Shown in pieces: positions 45,189 through 51,584 of a stretch of 64,000 nucleotides of DNA. The DNA is from Geobacteraceae bacterium (GTDB lineage: Bacteria > Desulfobacterota > Desulfuromonadia > Geobacterales > Pseudopelobacteraceae). The number at the start of each line of letters is the position of its first letter. Position 1 is the first letter of the stretch. The translations under genes and the position numbers were made by a program. Where the stretch lies: positions 1-64,000 of the forward strand of contig JAAXTM010000012.1 of assembly GCA_013336525.1 (NCBI GenBank). Direction: 5' to 3'. The notes under the pieces were generated by a model, which was given only the letters and a program-made list of their open reading frames with translations, had not been told where the DNA came from and did not search any database.

Positions 45189-47067
45189 TGTTTTGCACTC
45201 CTCGGGACATGATACGGCGGGCAGCCGGTGCGGCGTCTTTGCGGGGTATCCTCAACTTGAGCATTTCCACCAGGGCGATCAGATAAACGGTGCAATCCCA
45301 GTAGTCATTGCGGTGCTTGCGGTTATGCTGCCAGTCGCCGCTTTCGTCTTTGGTTTCAGCAGTATAATGCTGGGCGAACTTCTCGTCAATTTGGTCGTGA
45401 AACGATAACGCGCCCCGGTCATCCGGCTGGATCTGCAGTCGGCGTTCCAACTCATCCTTGAACAGATCAACGCGGAGGTTGGCACGCTTGAGGCCGCCCG
45501 GTACTTTCTTGTTGGTGCCGGGGAAAGTTTCAATTTCTTTATAGGTGACGGTGTCGCCGGTGCGACCGTGCATCCCTTTGATCGGCATCATGGCGCGGTT
45601 GCGACTGCACCATTCATAGACTTCGACCGTTCTGGAATGTTTCTGATAGCCGCGCCGCGTGCCGCCGGAGTCGATGAGGCCGTTGTGGATACGGTGAACC
45701 ACGCCGTCGGCGTCGAAGTATTCTTCCTGCAGTAATCCTTCGAGGTCGATGAACTTTTCGACAATGCCGTGGCGGATCATGTGCAGTTTAATGGCGGGGG
45801 CGTAACCGACCGCCCAGATTTCATAATAGAAACTGCTTTGCTGGGTGTCGGCAAGGAGTACCAGCCGCCAGCTGTCGGTCGGGACGAGGTTGCGCGGCAG
45901 TTCTGACCGGTATTGCAATAAATGTTCGGTCGTGACGGCGCTGGTGGCTTCGGCTTCGTAGTCGATGGCTTCGTAGCCGTTGGCCCAGGCGATCTTCTCG
46001 GAGAGGGTGCCGCTTTGGGCGCGGAGCCAGGCGGCGGCGATTTCTGCCAGCGATATGTCGAGGCATTCCCAAGCGCGGTGATGAAAGCCGACTTTGTGGG
46101 GGCGGCTGATGTCGCTGCCGACCGTGCAGAACCAATGCCCGGCACGGATGGCGCTGTCGCGGGTCGTTTCGTCCCATTCTACGCCGCAGTCGTTGCAGGC
46201 GTAAGCGCAGCTGTTGCGCTCGATCTCCTCCGGCGTTGCGTCTGCGGGAATAATAAGGTGTTCGGCATCCATCTTGATATATTCGTCGCAGTGGGGGCAT
46301 TTAACTCGGTATTCCCAGACTTGGTGGCAGTTTTGCACCCCTTTGTGGATGAACAGCCCGGCGGGAGTAGAGGCGAAAAAACGTTTGTAGCGCCCTTTAT
46401 AGTTGCGGTTCCGCTTTTTGATGAGGGTGATCGGATCTGCTTCTTTGCCGGTGGTGGCGGGATATTTGTCCACCTCGTCACCAAAGCAGTGCTTTGCGGT
46501 CCAGGTCGCCATTGATGAGGCGCTGTTGGCGTGCGCCGGCCAGATGGTGACGCCGTGGGTGAGCTTGATCCGCGCCATGGTGGTATCATCCTGACGGGGG
46601 GAGAGATAGCGGGAGAGGCGCGGCGATTTCTCTATCGTCGGGCGCAGTTTGCCGCTGGTGACTTTGGCGGCGGTGTCCTCGGTCGGCATGAGGTAGAAGA
46701 TCCCGCCGGGGTCGCAGTCGATACACCAGCCGATGCAGTTGATCATGGTGTTGGTCTTGCCGGACTGTTCGACGCCGCAAAACCAGACTTCACGCACCCA
46801 TGGCTGACCAAAGGCATCCATGATTTTGACGGTGTGGGGGGCGTATTCATGCCGCCACGGTCCTTCATGAGCGCCATCGCTGACAATCCGGTACTGCGCG
46901 GCCCATTCGGAGACTTTGATTTTCTCCGGGTGACGCATGACCAGCTTGAGGTTGCGCGGCAGGTCGAAAGCGACCGGTTTGCCGAGCAGGGAGAGCGGGA
47001 AGCCATCCAGGAGGGGGATGGAGTGGGGGAATAACACAGGGTCAAGGGTCAAGGGGCAAGGGGTCAT
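45178..47067 (-). CDS. Terminase large subunit (GpA family)
   Basis: A 629-residue packaging motor and nuclease. The ATPase region has VEQSGKTN (Walker A, about residue 100) and CFGDEVDKYP (Walker B). Zinc-like cysteines appear in CPHCDEYI and CNDCGVEW. The C-terminal nuclease acids lie around LIDSGGTRRG. The start overlaps the small subunit stop (ATGA). GpA enzymes cut cos-type ends in lambda-like phages. Confidence 0.92.
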   Translation of the reverse strand: MTPCPLTLDPVLFPHSIPLLDGFPLSLLGKPVAFDLPRNLKLVMRHPEKIKVSEWAAQYRIVSDGAHEGPWRHEYAPHTVKIMDAFGQPWVREVWFCGVEQSGKTNTMINCIGWCIDCDPGGIFYLMPTEDTAAKVTSGKLRPTIEKSPRLSRYLSPRQDDTTMARIKLTHGVTIWPAHANSASSMATWTAKHCFGDEVDKYPATTGKEADPITLIKKRNRNYKGRYKRFFASTPAGLFIHKGVQNCHQVWEYRVKCPHCDEYIKMDAEHLIIPADATPEEIERNSCAYACNDCGVEWDETTRDSAIRAGHWFCTVGSDISRPHKVGFHHRAWECLDISLAEIAAAWLRAQSGTLSEKIAWANGYEAIDYEAEATSAVTTEHLLQYRSELPRNLVPTDSWRLVLLADTQQSSFYYEIWAVGYAPAIKLHMIRHGIVEKFIDLEGLLQEEYFDADGVVHRIHNGLIDSGGTRRGYQKHSRTVEVYEWCSRNRAMMPIKGMHGRTGDTVTYKEIETFPGTNKKVPGGLKRANLRVDLFKDELERRLQIQPDDRGALSFHDQIDEKFAQHYTAETKDESGDWQHNRKHRNDYWDCTVYLIALVEMLKLRIPRKDAAPAARRIMSRGVQNNVN

Positions 47068-47597
47068 ACTTCCTCCCCGGTTTTACTGAATACCCCTTCG
47101 ATCCTGCCTGATTCAACTATTTCGTTAAACGCCCGGCTGATCAGCCCTTCGGCGGTTTCGTAGACTTCGGGGCCGCGTTGCGGATCTCCTGCCGAGCTGG
47201 TGATGATTGCCACCGTGCCGACGTGGAACTGGTGGCGCAGACTGTCACGCAGTTTGCCGATGATGGCGGCCATTTGCGCCCAGGCTTCTTCTTTATACAA
47301 CCATTTGTCATCTTCTTTGCGGTTGGCCAGCTTCCCTTTTTCGACGTCCTGCTCCAGTTTTTCCACTTCGAGGCGTGCTTTTTTGGCGCTCATGTCGATG
47401 GCGACCGGAGTTTCGCGTACCGCCCCGAAGGTCTTTTCCGCGTATTCCATAACCTGCCATTTACTGAGGCTTTTGTCCGAATGCACGGAAGGATACCCGG
47501 CACCGCAGTCTTTGGAAAACTTGCCAGCGCTGATCTGGCCGCGTGACTGCAACCATTTAAGCGCTTCGACCTTATTTTTAAAGCGTTCGTCGGTCAT
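47064..47597 (-). CDS. Terminase small subunit
   Basis: A 177-residue protein with an N-terminal DNA-binding part (EALKWLQSRGQISAGKFSKDC), a central long charged helix (ARLEVEKLEQDVEKGKLANRKEDD) and a C-terminal part that would contact GpA. This is the layout of Nu1-like small terminases. It precedes the large subunit with a four-base overlap. Confidence 0.78.
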   Translation of the reverse strand: MTDERFKNKVEALKWLQSRGQISAGKFSKDCGAGYPSVHSDKSLSKWQVMEYAEKTFGAVRETPVAIDMSAKKARLEVEKLEQDVEKGKLANRKEDDKWLYKEEAWAQMAAIIGKLRDSLRHQFHVGTVAIITSSAGDPQRGPEVYETAEGLISRAFNEIVESGRIEGVFSKTGEEV

Positions 47598-47598
47598 T

Positions 47599-47739
47599 TT
47601 AGTAGGTGACGGCGGCGGTTAGTACGGCAGCCGAGAGCCAGTAGATGATTTTTCGGATGTCGCCGTGGGTGGCATAGGCACCGGCGGCGCAGACGTCAAG
47701 AATTATCAGTAATGTCGGGAAAAATTTGGTTGTGAGCAT
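47599..47739 (-). CDS. 46-residue two-helix membrane protein (not in ORF track)
   Basis: ATG 47739 is one base away from the intI stop, and its AGGAG ribosome site lies within the intI 3' end. Two hydrophobic segments (FFPTLLIILDVCAAGAYA and IIYWLSAAVLTAAVT) are present. It ends just before the small terminase gene. A holin-like or other membrane function is possible; no family is recognised. Confidence 0.62.
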   Translation of the reverse strand: MLTTKFFPTLLIILDVCAAGAYATHGDIRKIIYWLSAAVLTAAVTY

Positions 47740-47740
47740 A

Positions 47741-48709
47741 TTATGCGGCTCTCCTGTCGAGTGGGCTGGCTACTTCGTCCATTTTTGGCAATAAGTGCAG
47801 ATAGATCATGGTGGTCTTGACATCGCCATGTCCCATCAACTCCTGCAGCCGTTTTAAGGCTATTTCGTGGCTCCCTTCGGCGTTTTCCAGCCAGTGAGTG
47901 GCGAAAGAGTGGCGGAAGGTGTGGCAACTGGCTTTTTTAGGTACTTTTGCGGCAAGTATCGCCTGTCTGACCCGTTTCTGGATGGCGGTTTTGTGAATGT
48001 GGTACAGTTTCCCTTCCCATTGTGGATCAACACAGGGGCCGGAGGCGGGGAACAGCCAGAACCACTCCCATGAATAGGGCGCATTCGGGTATTTCTTGTC
48101 AAGGCGATCAGGCAGTGACACCGGTATTTTGTCGGCGGCGTATTTTTCCTGCAGCGTTTCCATCTTCCTGAGCTGTTTTTGCAATGGCTCAACGAGCAAT
48201 TCCGGCAGTGGCAGCATCCGGTCTTTGCCCCCTTTACCTTCGCGGACGCAGAGCAGACGACGGTCAATGTCAATGTCCTTGACGCGGAGGTTGCTGGTTT
48301 CTTCGACTCTGAGGCCGCAGCCGTACATGAGCGCACCCCACAACCAGCCGATGCCGTCCAGGTTGTCAAGCACCCGCCAGACTTCCTGACGGCTGAATAC
48401 TTCCGGCAAACGCGGAATGCGTTTTGCACGGCAGAAAGAAAGATCACCCAGCTCGATCCTGACGACCCGTTTGTAAAAGTAGACAATCGCGCAGAGTGCC
48501 TGTTTTTGGGTCGCGGCGGAAACATTGAAGCGGTTGACGGTATGGGAGAGAAACATACCGATCTTTTGCTCTGGTGTTTCGGCTGCGCATGTCACGAGAA
48601 AGGTCATATATTTTTCAATCCATTCCAGATAGGCTTTGATCGTCCAGCGGCTTTTGCGCTGTAACTTCATTGCATCAGTCATCAGGGTTATTGCTTCTAC
48701 CTTTTTCAT
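47741..48709 (-). CDS. intI: Integron integrase (IntI-type tyrosine recombinase)
   Basis: A 322-residue tyrosine recombinase with Arg134 (CGLRVEE), Lys near 162, His263-x-x-Arg266 (CHTFRH), His294 (LMGHG) and Tyr303 (TTMIYLH). Between the lysine and the HxxR box it has the extra segment found only in integron integrases: SLPDRLDKKYP...SWEWFWLFPAS at about residues 198-223. The end SPLD is also an IntI feature. A very strong AGGAGGT lies before the ATG. It stands inside the phage operon, with two attC-like sites beyond its start. Confidence 0.9.
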   Translation of the reverse strand: MKKVEAITLMTDAMKLQRKSRWTIKAYLEWIEKYMTFLVTCAAETPEQKIGMFLSHTVNRFNVSAATQKQALCAIVYFYKRVVRIELGDLSFCRAKRIPRLPEVFSRQEVWRVLDNLDGIGWLWGALMYGCGLRVEETSNLRVKDIDIDRRLLCVREGKGGKDRMLPLPELLVEPLQKQLRKMETLQEKYAADKIPVSLPDRLDKKYPNAPYSWEWFWLFPASGPCVDPQWEGKLYHIHKTAIQKRVRQAILAAKVPKKASCHTFRHSFATHWLENAEGSHEIALKRLQELMGHGDVKTTMIYLHLLPKMDEVASPLDRRAA

Positions 48710-48749
48710 GGGGATACCTCCTAAAAGATTTATGTTTCAGTCTTTTAAA

Positions 48750-48777
48750 AGATTACCCCTGAAAAATAGATAGTCAA
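48750..48777 (-). promoter_or_regulatory. Promoter of intI
   Basis: On the minus strand TTGACT (48772-48777) and TAATCT (48750-48755) are spaced by 16 bases, about 40 bases before the intI start. intI may thus be expressed independently of the phage operon. I found no enterobacterial-type LexA box (CTGT-N8-ACAG) here. Confidence 0.6.
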
Positions 48778-48801
48778 CAGGGCTGTCTAATTGATGTTAT
48801 A
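48778..48801 (+). other. attI-like junction (core site GTTATA)
   Basis: GTTATA at 48796-48801 matches the R' boxes of the two attC-like sites (GTTATG, GTTATA) in the same direction, and lies between the intI promoter and the first cassette. Cleavage after its G would make a cassette of 719 bases ending at the G of attC1. This is the expected place of attI. Additional IntI binding sites cannot be identified by eye. Confidence 0.5.
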
Positions 48802-49447
48802 TTCTTCTCTGCTGTTGCGCTATTTCCGGGCAATCTGGACGCCAGTGTCCTAATTTACCGCAATAAGTACATCTCTCAGGGTTGCCCCACTGTTGCGCCA
48901 TTGCGGAGGCAATCCCCGCGAATGTCTTGCTTCTTTCCTTCCACCGATCAGGGCTTGGCGGCATTTTATGAATCCTTGCCTCTCTGCCGTCCACAATGTT
49001 AGAGGGTGTCAACAGCGGCAATCCCTTCAACCACAAACAAGTGGCTTTCGTTTCACCGTGGCCGAATTGCCATGGCTGGATTACCTGGTCAGGCTTGCGC
49101 CACTGAGTTGACATAATGCAGACAGGGTTCTCAATCGCCAGATATTTAACAGGCAGTTCGGCAATCCGCATAAAAAAGTCTATCGCTGCCTGTTGTCTGC
49201 CGTCTGCCCGTTTTGCCGCAAAATGCCGCGCACCGGACACGCTCAAATGAGTGCAGGGAGGGTGAGCAATCACCATGTCCCAGGTGTCACTATTGAACAC
49301 GTCGAACATGTCCGCCTGATAATGTGTCTCGTTCTCTTCGCAGGGTAAGTCAGTGTCCAACAAGTCACAGGATGCGGCCTCATGCCCCATCTTTGCAAAT
49401 GCTCGTCTGACTGTTCCGCTGTACTCACATGCAACCAATACTTTCAA
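48797..49447 (-). CDS. Phage DNA cytosine methyltransferase-like protein with CCHC zinc knuckle
   Basis: A 216-residue protein of a family common in phages: LVACEYSGTVRRAFAKMGHEAASCDLL (SAM site), IAHPPCTHLSVSG (catalytic PC motif) and AIENPVCIMS. The last 25 residues add CTYCGKLGHWRPDC, an exact CX2CX4HX4C zinc knuckle. The start is TTG 49447 behind TGGAGG. The gene fills cassette 1, its stop codon being the first three bases of the unit. It probably protects or marks phage DNA; methylation activity is inferred. Confidence 0.78.
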   Translation of the reverse strand: MKVLVACEYSGTVRRAFAKMGHEAASCDLLDTDLPCEENETHYQADMFDVFNSDTWDMVIAHPPCTHLSVSGARHFAAKRADGRQQAAIDFFMRIAELPVKYLAIENPVCIMSTQWRKPDQVIQPWQFGHGETKATCLWLKGLPLLTPSNIVDGREARIHKMPPSPDRWKERSKTFAGIASAMAQQWGNPERCTYCGKLGHWRPDCPEIAQQQRRI

Positions 49448-49461
49448 AATTACCTCCAGAA

Positions 49462-49520
49462 TATAACCATCGGGTGCAAAGCGATTCGCTTCGCTCCCGT
49501 TTGACCCTCAAGCCGTTATG
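49462..49520 (+). other. attC-like recombination site 1 (59 bp)
   Basis: The site is bounded by inverse boxes TATAAC (49462-49467) and GTTATG (49515-49520). Inside them lies a second pair, GGGTgCAAA with TTTGACCC, which matches apart from one extra base. The unpaired spacers are 4 bases left and 7 right (TCAAGCC), and the centre folds as AGCGA/TCGCT. Paired outer and inner boxes, an extrahelical base and TCAAGC before GTT are all features of integron attC sites. The length is 59 bases. Confidence 0.78.
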
Positions 49521-49523
49521 TGG

Positions 49524-49811
49524 CTAGGCCAAGTCCTCTGGAAATTCCCGCTGAAGTATGGCCTCGATTTGGGGAACGATGTTGTCGAAGTCAAATACCC
49601 GGCCTTTTATCACCATGATTTGATAATCTGACGCGGAAATGTGATGAATGCCGTGGAGGTTGTGCATCTCTTCCAGCCAAGGATAAACCCCGAAAGCCTC
49701 CCTATCACCATACTCTGTGGAAAAATACCGCTTGCCGTCTTTTGCCAGCTTTCGGTCAATGTAAATGACTTTGCAATCCATGTTTTGCGGTTGCTCGATG
49801 ATGATTTTCAT
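49524..49811 (-). CDS. Cassette-encoded Nfu-N-like small protein
   Basis: A 95-residue protein occupying the second cassette-sized unit. The pattern YFSTEYGDREAFGVYPWLEEMHNLHGIHHISASD followed by IMVIKGR...IVPQIEAILQREF recalls the N-terminal domain of Nfu scaffold proteins, although it lacks the CxxC domain that holds the Fe-S cluster. AAAGGAG stands before the ATG. Function is unknown; the likeness is my own reading and is weak. Confidence 0.6.
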   Translation of the reverse strand: MKIIIEQPQNMDCKVIYIDRKLAKDGKRYFSTEYGDREAFGVYPWLEEMHNLHGIHHISASDYQIMVIKGRVFDFDNIVPQIEAILQREFPEDLA

Positions 49812-49846
49812 GTGCTATTCTCCTTTGAGATATTACCGCACCGCCA

Positions 49847-49907
49847 CATAACCAGCGGCACGATCAGGGCGGGAAAAGCCCCGCCTACTCAGCCTTTAAA
49901 CGTTATA
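49847..49907 (+). other. attC-like recombination site 2 (61 bp)
   Basis: Outer boxes CATAAC (49847-49852) and GTTATA (49902-49907) have the same 4-base and 7-base spacers as site 1. Inside, GGC pairs with GCC and a GGCGGG/CCCGCC stem closes a small loop, but the region between them pairs poorly. The geometry fits an attC, though less well than site 1. The primase stop codon TAA lies within the right box on the other strand. Confidence 0.6.
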
Positions 49908-51264
49908 GTGCTTCGACCTTCTGCAAAAAACTCCCCTTGAATACCTGCTTTGTCTCCATGATCATCGCCGCCAGTTTTTCTCCGAGATCACCGGCGCCTT
50001 TGACCGCTTCGATACTTAATTCCATTTCTTTGGTACTGAATACGACCTCTCCGGCATCCTGCATTTTATAATAGACCTCACGGTTGTCGGTGATGGTGTA
50101 TGGCCTGCCTTTGCGGTCAGTCATGCTTTTGATGAGCGGTGGCGGGGTGTCTGATGTTTTTACCGGTGCTTGTCCGCCCGGCGTGCCTTGCTGGACCCGA
50201 TAGGCGGCGGGTAATGCACCTTCAACCCATTTAACCAGATCTATACCCCCCTGGTATGCTTCGCCGGGGTCTTTATAGCCATCCGGGACCGGGTAGATGG
50301 TCGCGCCGAAGGTTTCTATCCACCAGGCTGCACCCTTTGCCCCGGCTTCGTCGTTGTCGAGGGCAACTTTGATCTGGATTGCCTGACCTCTGCCGCGCTC
50401 TTGTTCGAGTATCTGGCCGATGATGTTGGCGTCCGGCTTGGTGTGGCTGCTCCCCATGCCGATAAAGGCGGCGAGTTCTCCGGCCAGGCTGTGCAGCATG
50501 ATGGCGTCAAGTTCGCTTTCGACAATAATAATTGTTTTCCAGGCGCGGCGCGGGGTGGCGTCGAGCAGCATGGGGGTTCCGCTGGAGCCGGGGGTTACAT
50601 AATATCTTGGTTCACCGGTTGCGCGTCTGATCCTGATGCGTGCGGGGGTGCCGTTGACTGACCAGGGGATGGTGATGCCGATTGGCAGCCATAGTTTTTT
50701 GGCTTTGCCGTCGTCGCGGAGGACTTCATCCAGCCCCCAGGCGCTCCGGGCGCGATAGAGGTCTTTATCTTTTTCGCCGGGGTTAAAGCCGAGTTGCAGT
50801 TTTGCGATGGTTGCATCGCTGATGCCCCGTTTTTCGTTGAGCCACTTCACTTGTTGCGGGTTGGCCAGCAGTGCCTGGTGGCAGTTGTTGATGAATTTTG
50901 CGGCGCGTTCCTGCCAGAGTGCCGGGGTCTGTTTTGCTTCGGTGGCGTGGTACTGTTTTTTAACTGTTTGCGCCGCCGGTTCGCTGCTGTCCTGTTTAGG
51001 GTCATATTCTTTGCCGACTTCGCTGCAGGCTTGCTTGTAGGACATCCCTTCGATGTCGCGCAACCATTGGAGAGCGTCGCCCCCTTTATCGCAGCCACGG
51101 CACCACCAGGAGCCACGGCCATCATCCTGCAAAGGCCAGATGTGCATCCGGTTTGAGGTGCCGGTTTTGTCTGCGGGGGTGCAGAGTGGGCAGGGGCCGT
51201 GGTATTCGCCCCCTTTGTTGCTGCTGACCCGCTTCATGTTTTGTGATCTTTCGAGGATGTTCAT
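49903..51264 (-). CDS. Phage DNA primase (zinc-finger and Toprim)
   Basis: A 453-residue protein. The N-terminal 70 residues contain CPLC and CRGCDKGGDALQWLRDIEG, a primase zinc-binding domain. The Toprim domain follows near residues 235-320: IIIVESELDAIMLHSL and VALDNDEAGAKGA. The last 100 residues are unassigned. It makes RNA primers for phage replication, probably together with the helicase encoded upstream. Its stop codon is formed by an attC box. Confidence 0.85.
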   Translation of the reverse strand: MNILERSQNMKRVSSNKGGEYHGPCPLCTPADKTGTSNRMHIWPLQDDGRGSWWCRGCDKGGDALQWLRDIEGMSYKQACSEVGKEYDPKQDSSEPAAQTVKKQYHATEAKQTPALWQERAAKFINNCHQALLANPQQVKWLNEKRGISDATIAKLQLGFNPGEKDKDLYRARSAWGLDEVLRDDGKAKKLWLPIGITIPWSVNGTPARIRIRRATGEPRYYVTPGSSGTPMLLDATPRRAWKTIIIVESELDAIMLHSLAGELAAFIGMGSSHTKPDANIIGQILEQERGRGQAIQIKVALDNDEAGAKGAAWWIETFGATIYPVPDGYKDPGEAYQGGIDLVKWVEGALPAAYRVQQGTPGGQAPVKTSDTPPPLIKSMTDRKGRPYTITDNREVYYKMQDAGEVVFSTKEMELSIEAVKGAGDLGEKLAAMIMETKQVFKGSFLQKVEAL

Positions 51265-51584
51265 GCACGGCCCTTTTTTATGATGATTTATGACGATCCA
51301 AAAACGTAATAAAACATCATCATTTTGTAACTGCTTTGTTTTTCTATTCTTTTTGTTCTTTTATGACGTTATTAAGATTATGTAGAGAATAAATAGTAAG
51401 TAAAAAAATAAAGGCCAAAAATCCTACGCTAAAAGTTCTGCACAAAATCATCATCATCATCATAAACGTGTTTATCTGCCTGTTTTTGTTCCGTTTATCT
51501 TTTATGATGATTTTATGATGATATGATGTTTCTATTAAAAACCCCGCCCCCCTGTTTCTGCCAGCCACGAAAGCAAGGCCATCA
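51265..51584. other. A+T-rich repeat region, candidate replication origin
   Basis: This 320-base gap between helicase and primase genes is strongly A+T-rich and has iteron-like repeats: TTTTATGATGAT at 51276-51287, 51500-51511 and 51511-51522, plus an (ATC)n tract near 51448 in opposite orientation. The minus-strand frame at 51344-51568 has unusual composition and is not taken as a gene. An origin of phage replication is plausible here. Confidence 0.4.

Noticed and set aside
45922-46515. Long plus-strand ORFs opposite the terminase and other phage genes
   Set aside because: They are antisense shadows caused by codon bias in the G+C-richer phage genes; none has family motifs.
48750-48780. Possible LexA box near intI (CTG...CAG)
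   Set aside because: The CTG and CAG words are 16 bases apart rather than 10, so they do not form a LexA site of the enterobacterial type.
51420-51530. CRISPR-like repeats
   Set aside because: The repeats are short, A+T-rich and not separated by unique spacers; they are better read as iterons.
51344-51568. Minus-strand 74-residue ORF between helicase and primase
   Set aside because: It lies in the A+T-rich repeat region, includes a run of methionines from the ATC tract, and has no good ribosome site.
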